DNA of 64,000 bases from UBA7477 sp045602925 (GTDB taxonomy: Bacteria > Bacillota > Clostridia > Oscillospirales > Ruminococcaceae): assembly GCA_045602925.1 (NCBI GenBank), contig JAZSCN010000008.1, positions 62,001 through 126,000 on the forward strand, given 5' to 3'. Of this stretch, positions 24,598 to 33,770 are shown in pieces (position 1 is the stretch's first letter; each line of letters opens with the position of its first letter). Below the pieces are notes generated by a model. It made no database searches. It was not told where the DNA came from and saw nothing but the letters and a program-made list of their open reading frames with translations. Both the position numbers and the translations under genes were made by a program.

Positions 24598-25668
24598 ATG
24601 AGAATTGCATTTGTAGTTGGCAGCTTGTCAGGAGGCGGTGCAGAAAGAGTAGTTTCTGAACTCTGTTCTGAATTAGCTAAAAGAGGGAACAATGTTGCAG
24701 TTATATTAGTTGCATCCAATAGTTGCACATACGAGGTTGATAAATGCGTAAAGATTATTGATTGTTCACAGAAAGCTTCAATTAAGGGCTTAGGATTCAT
24801 AAATCGTGTGAATAAAATAAGGAAATCCTTACTTGAATTTAGAACTGAAGTGTGCGTATCTTTTACTGTCGCTGTTAATTTGTATTCTGTATTAGCATGT
24901 GCATTTACAAAATGTAAATTAATTCTAGCAGAACGCAACGACCCTCGTTATGACCCAACGTCAAAGATTTCAAGAATTATGCGTAGTCTTTTGTATCCGT
25001 TTGCTCATGGCTACGTTTTTCAGACAAAAGGCGAAAGAGACTATTTTTCTAAAAAAATCCAAAAGCACAGCGTTATTATTCCTAACCCAGTCAACCCTAT
25101 GCTGCCACAGCCATTTGAAGGAGAAAGAAGTAAACGATTTGTGACGGCTGTTCGTCTGGAACCACAAAAAAATTTAAAAATGGCTATAGATGCATTTGCG
25201 AAAGTACATAAGAAATATCCTAGATTTTGCTTTGAAATCTACGGAGAAGGATCGCTTAGAAGCAGTTTAGAGCAATATATTGCTGATATGGATTTGAATG
25301 ATTCAGTGCTTTTGATGGGCAATTCTAAGAATCTTTATCAGGATATTTTGGATGCATATGCGTTTATTCTTTCATCTGATTATGAAGGAATGAGCAACTC
25401 TATGCTTGAAGCAATGGCTATGGGGATTCCTACAATAAGTACCGACCATTCATCTGGTGGAGCTAGGGCTGTAATAAAAGACCATGAGAACGGAATATTG
25501 GTACCTGTGGGCGATACTAAGTGTTTGTATAAAGCTATGGTAAAATTAATTGAGAATCCGAGCTTTGCTAAAAAGATAGGTAATAATTCTGTTTGCATAA
25601 AAGATGCACTGTCAATTAATACAATAACTGAAAAATGGATTTCAGGCATTGAATGCCTTATTGGCTAA
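24598..25668 (+). CDS. Glycosyltransferase family 4
   Basis: A 356-residue GT-B transferase beginning RIAFVVGSLSGGGAERVV, a common EpsD/GT4 start. VTAVRLEPQKNLKMAIDAF opens the C-domain and SSDYEGMSNSMLEAMAMGIP is the donor site. The ATG at 24598 follows AGAGG; an in-frame TTG two codons earlier is less likely. Last gene before a 132-bp gap that marks the change to the AT-rich core of the cluster. Confidence 0.88.
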   Translation: MRIAFVVGSLSGGGAERVVSELCSELAKRGNNVAVILVASNSCTYEVDKCVKIIDCSQKASIKGLGFINRVNKIRKSLLEFRTEVCVSFTVAVNLYSVLACAFTKCKLILAERNDPRYDPTSKISRIMRSLLYPFAHGYVFQTKGERDYFSKKIQKHSVIIPNPVNPMLPQPFEGERSKRFVTAVRLEPQKNLKMAIDAFAKVHKKYPRFCFEIYGEGSLRSSLEQYIADMDLNDSVLLMGNSKNLYQDILDAYAFILSSDYEGMSNSMLEAMAMGIPTISTDHSSGGARAVIKDHENGILVPVGDTKCLYKAMVKLIENPSFAKKIGNNSVCIKDALSINTITEKWISGIECLIG

Positions 25669-25800
25669 AAAATGAAGGTTAGTGATAACTTTAAATATCT
25701 GCAATTGCCGGTGACGGTATTGTAAACAGTTTTGTATTATTCTTTGTTTACTAGATATAGTCTTTTTAGAAGTTAATATAACTATTATGGAGGAAATTGA

Positions 25801-26928
25801 ATGTCGATATATTTGATTGTTACTTTCATATCAATAATATGTGCAGTAGCATCTCAAGGAAGAAAAACACCGATAACAGTAAATGAGCATGGTAATTCTT
25901 TTTGTTATGAACGAACATCAAATTGGCTGTTTTATCTATCCTTTTTACTAATGGCTGGCTGTTGCTTTCTCACCAAAAGTGGCACAGATATATCCAATTA
26001 TATTTTTTACTATAAATCATGGACTATAAAAGATTTGAGCGATTTTGAGTTTGAATTTGGTGCTGAGTTACTTTTTATTGTTCTAAAAAGGTTTATCCCA
26101 AACCCCTACATTGGTTTGGGATGTGTAAAGGTAATTGCATTAACGTTGTTCTATAGATGCATATATATACAGCGTAAAAATATTAATATAGGATTAGCAG
26201 TATTATCTTATTCCGTTTTATTATATATTTTCAATTTTCATTTATTGCGAATGATGATTGCTGTTGGATTTGTGTTTTTGGCTTTCACATATGAAATTTA
26301 TGATAAAAAGAAAAGATGTATTATTTGTTTTGTATTAGCTTTTTTATTTCATTATACTAGTATTATTCCGGCATTGAGTTATCTGTTGTATAAATTATTT
26401 GGTAAAAGAATTGATATTAAAAAAGCAGTTTGTATAGCAGGTGTTTTTGTTTTAATTAGCTTGTTATTAGAGCCACTAATTAATTATATGATATTAAATG
26501 TTGAAATGTTTTCTAAATATTATGTATATCAAGATAACAATGCTAATGGTTTGGGAATTGTACAGCTTATTCTGTTCGTTTTTACCTTTGTGATTTTAGC
26601 GCTACAATACGAACACCAAAAAAACAACAAACATTTTGGACTGTATATTATTTTTGGGTTAATGACTTTTTTGTTGGGTTCTTTAGGATATAAATATTCC
26701 GGAGTTGGACGTGCAGTATATTACTTTTATTACTTTTATATTTTCTGGGCTCCTTCTTTTGTTTTAAAGAAAGACAGGATTTATTTGCGTGTATCTTCAA
26801 AATATAAGGTTGTGCTTTCAAATTTATGCTTTTTGGTTTATTTGATTTTACAAGCAATAATTATTTATTATTTAAATGATTCCTTTAAAAGTAATGGATT
26901 AACAGAGTATATATTATTCTGGAAATAA
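25801..26928 (+). CDS. EpsG-family polysaccharide polymerase (Wzy-like)
   Basis: A 375-residue polytopic membrane protein (about 9-10 hydrophobic segments). The LTKSGTDISNYIFYYKSW region and the following FNFHLLRMMIAVGF are typical of EpsG/Wzy. It should polymerise lipid-linked repeat units outside the membrane after flipping by the Wzx at 30089. Strong GGAGG before the ATG. Base composition is very AT-rich, with TTA and AAA codons dominant. Confidence 0.82.
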   Translation: MSIYLIVTFISIICAVASQGRKTPITVNEHGNSFCYERTSNWLFYLSFLLMAGCCFLTKSGTDISNYIFYYKSWTIKDLSDFEFEFGAELLFIVLKRFIPNPYIGLGCVKVIALTLFYRCIYIQRKNINIGLAVLSYSVLLYIFNFHLLRMMIAVGFVFLAFTYEIYDKKKRCIICFVLAFLFHYTSIIPALSYLLYKLFGKRIDIKKAVCIAGVFVLISLLLEPLINYMILNVEMFSKYYVYQDNNANGLGIVQLILFVFTFVILALQYEHQKNNKHFGLYIIFGLMTFLLGSLGYKYSGVGRAVYYFYYFYIFWAPSFVLKKDRIYLRVSSKYKVVLSNLCFLVYLILQAIIIYYLNDSFKSNGLTEYILFWK

Positions 26929-26976
26929 CACTTATTGAATGAACAATATCAATTAGAGTTGAAAGGATATATTTTA

Positions 26977-27915
26977 ATGCAATTTGGTGGATTTTTTCAA
27001 AAAGTAAAAAAATACATACTTGACGCTAATTATCGTTTTATTATAAACGATGGAAGAGGCTTATATAAACATATGTCAGACGAAAAGTATTTAAAACAAA
27101 AATACAAAGTCAAAATGGAACGCGAACTCGACTTAGATAATCCGACAACTTTTAGTGAGAAGCTCCAGTGGTTAAAACTTAATGACCGTAGGCCTGAATA
27201 CACAATGATGGTTGATAAATATAGGGTAAGAAAGTATATTGCTGAAAAATTGGGGAAAGAGTACCTTATTCCATTACTTGGCGTATGGAAAACTCCCGAT
27301 GAAATTGATTTTGATAAGCTTCCGGATAAATTTGTATTGAAATGCAATCATAACTCTGGGCTTGGAATGTGTATTTGTAAAGATAAGTCTAAGCTTGATA
27401 TTTCAAAAGTAAAAGAAGAACTTGCAAAAGGTTTAAAGCAAGACTATTATCTTTCTGGTAGAGAATGGCCGTATAAAAATGTGCCAAGACGAATAATTGC
27501 TGAGAAGTTTATCAGCGAGGATGGACATGTGCCAGCAGATTATAAGATTTATTGTTTTAATGGTGAGCCGTATAAAATAATGATTTGCTTAGATCGTGAT
27601 AAAGATGAAGCAACTAAATTTTACTCATTTGATTTTAATTGGAATTTGTTAAGACATAATGGCTGGGGCAAAAGGGCGCCAGAGGGCTTTACATTACCAA
27701 AGCCTGTTAATTTTGATAAAATGTATGAGTTTTCTAAATTGCTATCAAATGGAATTCCTTTTGTTAGAGTAGATTTTTATGAAGTTTCCGGTCAGCTGTA
27801 TTTTGGAGAAATGACATTTTATCCTGATTCAGGATTCGATAATGCTATTCTTCCTGAAATTGACAAGTTGTATGGTAGTATGATTAATTTACCACTGTTA
27901 GGTATTAAGAAATGA
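26977..27915 (+). CDS. TupA-like ATP-grasp protein
   Basis: A 312-residue protein of the polysaccharide-associated ATP-grasp group (TupA, teichuronopeptide-type). FSEKLQWLKLNDR and VDKYRVRKYIAEKLG form the N-part; FVLKCNHNSGLGMCIC is the ATP loop; ADYKIYCFNGEP and FVRVDFYEVSGQLYFGEMTFYPDSGF are the metal and ATP-binding end. ATP-grasp ligases join a carboxylate to an amine by acyl phosphate, so this enzyme may attach an amino acid to the glycan. The ATG at 26977 has GAAAGGA upstream. It overlaps the next gene by ATGA. Confidence 0.85.
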   Translation: MQFGGFFQKVKKYILDANYRFIINDGRGLYKHMSDEKYLKQKYKVKMERELDLDNPTTFSEKLQWLKLNDRRPEYTMMVDKYRVRKYIAEKLGKEYLIPLLGVWKTPDEIDFDKLPDKFVLKCNHNSGLGMCICKDKSKLDISKVKEELAKGLKQDYYLSGREWPYKNVPRRIIAEKFISEDGHVPADYKIYCFNGEPYKIMICLDRDKDEATKFYSFDFNWNLLRHNGWGKRAPEGFTLPKPVNFDKMYEFSKLLSNGIPFVRVDFYEVSGQLYFGEMTFYPDSGFDNAILPEIDKLYGSMINLPLLGIKK

Positions 27916-28931
27916 CTAATTTCAGACAAGAACTAACCATCTTTATATCTGAATACAAAAGATTTAAACTTGAAGCGAAGGAATGCATAGCAAAATTAAA
28001 GCTGGATAATACGACGAAAAGACGATTATTTAATGATTGGCATAAGAGCTTCATTTCTATGCGTGTAAATTTTAATGAGTATTATTATCAGTATGAATTA
28101 TTTAAGTTATCAAAGTTTCAAAGAAAACAATTCATTTCAAGAAGTGAAATGCAGAAGCTTTATCGTAAATTAGTAAGTTCTGAAGTAAGAGATACGTTTT
28201 TAAATAAGAGCAAATTCTTATATAAGTTTGATCCTTTTATACACAGAAAATGGATTCTGTGTGATAAGAATACTTCAATTGACGAATTATAAAAGATGCT
28301 ATCTAATTATGATTGCATTTTAAAACCTCAAAATGGATCTCTTGGAATTGGTATAAAGAAATTCTTAAAAAATACTGCTAAAGATTACGATGAATTAAGA
28401 AATGTTGAATTGTCTAACGGTGAATATTTAATTGAAGAATGTGTTACTGCTTGTGATGAAATTTCCGATTTTCACCCAGAATCCTTAAATACAATTAGAG
28501 TAGTCACATTTTCTAATAATGAAAAAGCGATTGTATTTGGTGCGTTTATAAGATTTGGAAATAATAACAACTGTGTTGATAATGCCCATTCAGGTGGTAT
28601 TTTTGCTCAAATCAATGTAAGTACTGGTGTTATTGAAAGCTGTGGAATTGATACAAACAATAATCATTATGAAAAACATCCTATTACCCAAAAGGAAATT
28701 AAAGGCTTTACAATTCCTAAATGGGATGAAATTAAAATGTTATGTATAAATGCAACACATGTTATTCCAAATGTTTATTTTGCCGGTCGGGATGTAGCTT
28801 TAAGAAAAGATGGGGATATAGAACTTGTCGAAGCTAATCATGGACCTGATTTTGATGTCATGCAATCGCCTTTAAAGATTGGCGTAAGAAATAATGTTTT
28901 TGATGCGTTGAAATCTTTGAAAATTTTATAA
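27912..28931 (+). pseudogene. Sugar-associated ATP-grasp gene interrupted by an in-frame TAA
   Basis: Two same-frame segments, 27912-28292 (126 codons) and 28296-28931 (211 codons), are separated only by TAA AAG. Together they make one protein of about 340 residues: helical N-part, then YDCILKPQNGSLGIGIKKF (ATP loop), LIEECV, LNTIRVVTF, and a metal-binding end GDIELVEANHGPDFDV. That is the layout of sugar-transfer-associated ATP-grasp enzymes. The ATG at 28296 has no SD, so the second part is not a normal independent gene. A single base change could restore the frame. Recent nonsense mutation, readthrough, or sequencing error are all possible. Confidence 0.8.
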
Positions 28932-28943
28932 TTGGAGGTATAT

Positions 28944-30050
28944 ATGAAGATTGCTGTTATAGGAGCTGGAAATGCGGGCTGCGCTGTTGCTGGGGATATG
29001 GCATATAGAGGTTTAGATGTTACATTGATTAAAACATCGAATGCAATGCATGATGATAATTTTGAATTTCTTGAGAATAACAACGGTAAGATGACATTGA
29101 TTGATTTTGGCGTAGCAGGTAGCATGAATCCTGATGAATTAGAAAAAACAGAAAAAAATGGTTTTTTATCTTGCGTCACAAGAGATTTATCTGTTGTTAA
29201 GAATATGGATATAATTATTATTTATGTTCAGACGAATTATCATGAAGATGTTATAAAGAAAATTTCTAATTATTTAGTTGATGGACAAATACTTATAATT
29301 AATCCGGGATATTTGTCTACAGCATATGTTCTAAAACATTGTAATAAAAATGTTACTGTTGTTGAAGCACAAAGTTCTTTTATAGATGGTAGAATTATAG
29401 AGCCAGGTAAATTTAAAGTTGGTTTTAGAAATGTAAGGAATCCTTTAGGCGTATATCCAAGAAAGGATTTAGTTAAAGCTAAAGAAAAGCTTAGTGCGTT
29501 AGGTTTTCCATTTGTTTATGTGAATAACGTTGTAGGTGCAGCTTTACATAATCCTAATATGATAGTTCATACTATAGGTTCAATAATGGCAATTCCTATG
29601 ATTGATTCTATGGGAAGTGATTTTTGCATGTATCATAGATCGTTTACTAGCCATGTATGGAATGTGCTTGAAAAATTGGATTCTGAGAAAATGGATGTTC
29701 TTGAAAAACTTGGTTTAGAGCGAATTTCGTATGTTGAGGCTTGTAAAATAAGAAACTCGTTAGATGATAATAGAGATGCTAAAGATGTTTTTTTTGGATA
29801 TGCATCAATGCCGACTCGAGCTAAGGGACCGATAAATGTTAACTCTCGTTATATTACAGAAGATGTTCCACAAGGTTTAGTTCTATTGGAGTCTCTTGGA
29901 AACTCGTTAAATATTGCTACACCAATTGCTACTTCGTTAATCGAAATTGCTAGTGCAGCATTAAATAGAGATTTTAGATCTGAAGGCAGAACACCAGAAA
30001 AACTCGGTGTAGATAATTTAAAAAGAATCTTAAATGATATAGAATTATAA
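28944..30050 (+). CDS. Octopine/nopaline-dehydrogenase-family (opine) dehydrogenase
   Basis: A 368-residue NAD(P)-dependent enzyme. The Rossmann N-domain opens KIAVIGAGNAGCAVAGDMAYRG; the C-domain (about 185-350) has NPNMIVHTIGSIMAIP with the His typical of octopine dehydrogenases, and GPINVNSRYITEDVPQGLV. The family reductively joins an amino acid and a 2-oxo acid to form an opine. GGAGGT precedes the ATG at 28944. It sits between ATP-grasp genes and the flippase inside the polysaccharide operon, so its product is likely a decoration of the polymer. Substrates are unknown. Confidence 0.87.
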   Translation: MKIAVIGAGNAGCAVAGDMAYRGLDVTLIKTSNAMHDDNFEFLENNNGKMTLIDFGVAGSMNPDELEKTEKNGFLSCVTRDLSVVKNMDIIIIYVQTNYHEDVIKKISNYLVDGQILIINPGYLSTAYVLKHCNKNVTVVEAQSSFIDGRIIEPGKFKVGFRNVRNPLGVYPRKDLVKAKEKLSALGFPFVYVNNVVGAALHNPNMIVHTIGSIMAIPMIDSMGSDFCMYHRSFTSHVWNVLEKLDSEKMDVLEKLGLERISYVEACKIRNSLDDNRDAKDVFFGYASMPTRAKGPINVNSRYITEDVPQGLVLLESLGNSLNIATPIATSLIEIASAALNRDFRSEGRTPEKLGVDNLKRILNDIEL

Positions 30051-30088
30051 TAATATTACAGCATGTTTGATTCTTTTGGAGTGGTATG

Positions 30089-31603
30089 ATGGAAAAAACT
30101 AGAACAAAAAAACTTGCGCTAAATACTATTTCCTCATTGACATTACAAGTAGTCACAATAATTTGTGGCTTTATTCTTCCACGTTTAATATTAAATTCAT
30201 ATGGTTCGGATGTTAATGGTCTAATTAATAGTATAACACAATTTTTGGGGGTTATTACGCTTCTGGATTTAGGCGTAGGTGCTGTTGTTCAATCGACTTT
30301 ATATAAACCTCTTGCTGAAAAAAATCACAGAAGAATTAGTGAAATATATGATTCTTCGAAGAAGTTCTTCACAAGGCTAGCTATGATTTTTTTAGCATAT
30401 GTAGTAGTACTGATGTTTATATATCCACTTATTGTAAGTAAACAGTTTAATTACAGCTACACATTGATTTTAATTGCAGTAATTAGTATAAGCAATTTTG
30501 GACAGTATTTTTTTGGCATAGTTAATAGTCTGCTCTTAAATGCAGATCAAAAAGGATATGTTCAGTATACTACACGTATCATAACACTTATATTGAACAC
30601 TGTTGCATGTTCCGTATTAATATTTTTCGGATGTTCTATACACGTAGTGAAACTTACAACATCAGTAATTTTTCTTATAAGACCTTTGTTCTTAAATTGG
30701 TATGTTAACAAGCATTATAGTATTGACAGAAAAGTCAAGTATACCGAAGAACCTATTAAGCAGAAGTGGAATGGTATGGTGCAGCATTTTGCAGCGTATG
30801 TGCTGGGCGGAACTGATAATATTGTTCTAACCTTGTTTTCGACATTATCAAATGTTTCTATATATTCAGTTTACAATACTGTTATATTAGGAGTTAAAAA
30901 TTTGTTTTTGTCTGTTACAAATGGTTTCCAGTCACTGATTGGCGAAATGTATGCAAAAAAAGAAATTGATAAACTAAGAAATTTTTTCAGTTATGTTGAA
31001 TGGATATTACATACAGGTACTACGCTTTTCTTCGGCTGTACAGGAATATTGATTGTATCGTTTGTCCGTGTTTATACAAATGGAATAAATGATGCCGATT
31101 ATATTCAGCCGTTATTTGCGGTATTAATAACATTAGCAAATGCTGGACATTGTCTTAGACTACCTTATAATATACTTATTCTAGCCGCTGGACATTATAA
31201 ACAGACACAAAATCATTATTTTGTTGCTATGGTTTTAAATATAGTTATTTCTGTTGTAACTGTTAAACTATGGGGTCTGGTTGGTGTTGCCATCGGAACA
31301 TTGGTAGCGATGATGTATCAGACCGTGTGGATGGCATGGTATGATTCTAAGAATATAATTAGTTGGCCGTTTAAAAGCTTTCTAAAACAAATTGCTGTCG
31401 ATGGAATAACTGTCGTTTTAGCCAGTCTGATTACCTTTAAGATTCCGTTGCTTTCTGTTACATATATATCATGGTTTATTCTTGCTCTTGAAGTATTTGC
31501 AATCTGGCTTGTAATAGCAATAGTTATGAATCTGATATTTTATCGAAAAAATGTAAATTCTTTGTTAGGAAAGCTTAAAAGAAAGGTTAGCAAAGGTGTA
31601 TAA
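30089..31603 (+). CDS. Wzx-type polysaccharide flippase
   Basis: A 504-residue MATE/MOP-superfamily membrane protein with about 12-14 segments, of the polysaccharide-synthase (Wzx) class; it begins KLALNTISSLTLQVVTIICG and has GGTDNIVLTLFSTLSNVSIYSVY. It flips undecaprenyl-linked repeats to the outer face for the EpsG-like polymerase. Two adjacent ATG codons (30086, 30089) follow GGAG; the second has the better spacing (7). Confidence 0.9.
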   Translation: MEKTRTKKLALNTISSLTLQVVTIICGFILPRLILNSYGSDVNGLINSITQFLGVITLLDLGVGAVVQSTLYKPLAEKNHRRISEIYDSSKKFFTRLAMIFLAYVVVLMFIYPLIVSKQFNYSYTLILIAVISISNFGQYFFGIVNSLLLNADQKGYVQYTTRIITLILNTVACSVLIFFGCSIHVVKLTTSVIFLIRPLFLNWYVNKHYSIDRKVKYTEEPIKQKWNGMVQHFAAYVLGGTDNIVLTLFSTLSNVSIYSVYNTVILGVKNLFLSVTNGFQSLIGEMYAKKEIDKLRNFFSYVEWILHTGTTLFFGCTGILIVSFVRVYTNGINDADYIQPLFAVLITLANAGHCLRLPYNILILAAGHYKQTQNHYFVAMVLNIVISVVTVKLWGLVGVAIGTLVAMMYQTVWMAWYDSKNIISWPFKSFLKQIAVDGITVVLASLITFKIPLLSVTYISWFILALEVFAIWLVIAIVMNLIFYRKNVNSLLGKLKRKVSKGV

Positions 31604-31604
31604 A

Positions 31605-32663
31605 ATGAAGAGTGATTACAGCGTAGCTGAAGCATCAAAAAAATTTTATTTTATGTTAGATATTGTAAAATTTGTATGTTGCTTTTTTGTGGTTGCTTTA
31701 CATACTGGATTTTTGTCAGCATTTGATGATAGCGTAAGTTATTGGTTAGAAAAAGCATTATTTCGAATTGCAGTTCCTTTTTATTTTATTACCTCCGGCT
31801 TTTTGCTGGGCGAGAAGATGTCTAATATAAGGTCAATAATTGATATAAAAAAGATGTTTGTTCACTATTCAAAGAGATTGTTTGTTTTACTATTAATTTT
31901 TGAACCAATCTCAATAATTTTAGATTCCTTATTAGAGGTTTATAGAGGTCAGAGTGTATTTAAGGGATTTCAATTAAAGATGAAAGGTGTTATATTTTAT
32001 CCCCAAGGAGCCTTATGGTTTATTCAGGCTTGTATTGTGGCAGTATGGATAATATATTTTTTTATAAGGTATAACAAGAAACATTTGATTTTACCAACAG
32101 CTTGTTTGTTGTATGCTTTTTCGATGCTATGCAACTCTTATTATTTTGTGATTGAGGGGACAGTATTTCAAAAAAATGTAGATACATATCTAGACATAGC
32201 TTTATCTGCAAGAAATGGATTGTTTGTAGGCTTTATATTTATATATTTAGGGATTTTAATCAGTGATATAAATCGAAAGAAAAATATAAGGACTTGGAAG
32301 CTGGCAGTTTCAACTTTGTGTTTGTATTGTTTATATATTTTTGAGTTGTATATGGTTAGAAATGTTAAAATGAAAGATGACGGTTCATTATTTATAATTC
32401 TTCCCATGTTTTGTGTATCATTATGTTTGTTGTGTGTTAAATATACATCGGACAGTTCTAATACAAAAATTCTTAGAAACTTAAGTACAGGTGTTTATTT
32501 AATTCATGCGCCATTAAGGACTATCTACTTTATATATTTAGACTTTATAGGTTATTCACCTAGTGGAGTAGTAAAGTTTACCGTTATATCACTATTGGCA
32601 ATTTTTATTTGTTTATTATCATATAGAAGTAAAAATAAAAGTATTTCAAATTTATTGAGATAA
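31605..32663 (+). CDS. Acyltransferase-3 family membrane protein
   Basis: A 352-residue protein with about ten membrane segments. The N-terminal FFVVALHTGFLSA carries the conserved His of OafA/WecH O-acyltransferases, and IAVPFYFITSGFLLGEK is typical. It probably acetylates or otherwise acylates the polymer or its lipid-linked repeat. The ATG at 31605, two bases after the Wzx stop, is preceded by AAAGG; an in-frame GTG at 31596 is the alternative. Confidence 0.85.
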   Translation: MKSDYSVAEASKKFYFMLDIVKFVCCFFVVALHTGFLSAFDDSVSYWLEKALFRIAVPFYFITSGFLLGEKMSNIRSIIDIKKMFVHYSKRLFVLLLIFEPISIILDSLLEVYRGQSVFKGFQLKMKGVIFYPQGALWFIQACIVAVWIIYFFIRYNKKHLILPTACLLYAFSMLCNSYYFVIEGTVFQKNVDTYLDIALSARNGLFVGFIFIYLGILISDINRKKNIRTWKLAVSTLCLYCLYIFELYMVRNVKMKDDGSLFIILPMFCVSLCLLCVKYTSDSSNTKILRNLSTGVYLIHAPLRTIYFIYLDFIGYSPSGVVKFTVISLLAIFICLLSYRSKNKSISNLLR

Positions 32664-32697
32664 TTAGTGAAATTTATATTTGTTGAAGGTGAAGTAA

Positions 32698-33759
32698 ATG
32701 CAAGAAATAACTAACAAAACAATTTTAATTACAGGCTCTGCTGGATTTATCGGTAGTAACCTTGTGTTAGAATTACTTAAAGATTATGATAATATAAAGA
32801 TTGTTGGTCTTGATAATATGAACGACTATTATGATGTTTCTATTAAAGAGTATCGACTCTCTGAAATTGAAAAACTTTCAAAATTAAAGCCGAATTGTGA
32901 GTACATCTTTATTAAAGGTAACCTTGCAGACAAGACGTTAATTGAGCAGATTTTTATAGAGCATAAGCCTGATATTGTTGTAAATCTTGCTGCACAAGCA
33001 GGTGTAAGATATTCTATAACAAACCCTGATGCATATATAGAATCAAATATTATTGGCTTTTATAACATCCTTGAAGCATGTCGTAATCATCCTGTCGAGC
33101 ATCTTGTGTATGCGTCCAGCTCATCGGTGTACGGCTCAAACAAAAAGGTTCCTTATTCTACTGATGATAAGGTGGATAATCCTGTTTCTCTGTATGCTGC
33201 AACAAAGAAATCTAATGAGCTTATGGCTCACGCATACTCAAAGCTTTACAATATTCCGTCAACCGGACTTCGCTTCTTTACTGTATACGGTCCAGCAGGA
33301 CGTCCTGATATGGCTTATTTTGGATTTACTAATAAGCTTATAAAAGGGGAGAAGATACAGATTTTTAACTTTGGAAACTGTAAGCGCGATTTTACCTATA
33401 TTGATGATATTGTAGAGGGCGTAAAAAGAGTAATGATGAGTCCTCCTGAAAAGAAAAATGGCGATGATGGACTCCCAATTCCACCATATAAGATTTATAA
33501 CATAGGCAACAACAATCCTGAAAATCTTTTAGATTTCGTTCAGATTTTAAGTGAGGAGCTTGTTTTAGCCGGAGTTCTTTCAAAAGATTTTGACTTTGAT
33601 GCACATAAGGAGCTTGTAGCAATGCAGCCGGGAGATGTTCCTGTTACATTTGCAGATACTTCTGCATTAGAAAAAGATTTTGGTTTTAAACCAAGTACAA
33701 GCTTGCGTGATGGACTTCGTAAGTTCGCACAGTGGTATAAAAACTTTTATATTGAATAA
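32698..33759 (+). CDS. UDP-glucuronate 4-epimerase type SDR
   Basis: A 353-residue extended SDR. LITGSAGFIGSNLVLELL binds NAD; LDNMNDYYDVSIKEYRL, AAQAGVRYSITNP, ASSSSVYGSNKKVPYS and SLYAATKKSNELMAHAYS (catalytic Tyr-x3-Lys) are typical of UDP-glucuronate 4-epimerases. FFTVYGPAGRPDMAYF follows. It lies directly upstream of the UDP-glucose dehydrogenase gene, so the pair would supply UDP-GlcA and UDP-GalA. Confidence 0.9.
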   Translation: MQEITNKTILITGSAGFIGSNLVLELLKDYDNIKIVGLDNMNDYYDVSIKEYRLSEIEKLSKLKPNCEYIFIKGNLADKTLIEQIFIEHKPDIVVNLAAQAGVRYSITNPDAYIESNIIGFYNILEACRNHPVEHLVYASSSSVYGSNKKVPYSTDDKVDNPVSLYAATKKSNELMAHAYSKLYNIPSTGLRFFTVYGPAGRPDMAYFGFTNKLIKGEKIQIFNFGNCKRDFTYIDDIVEGVKRVMMSPPEKKNGDDGLPIPPYKIYNIGNNNPENLLDFVQILSEELVLAGVLSKDFDFDAHKELVAMQPGDVPVTFADTSALEKDFGFKPSTSLRDGLRKFAQWYKNFYIE

Positions 33760-33770
33760 AGGAGCTTAAT

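Noticed and set aside
28296..28931. Second ATP-grasp segment as an independent gene
   Set aside because: It lacks an SD, starts inside the conserved domain and is in the same frame as the upstream segment.
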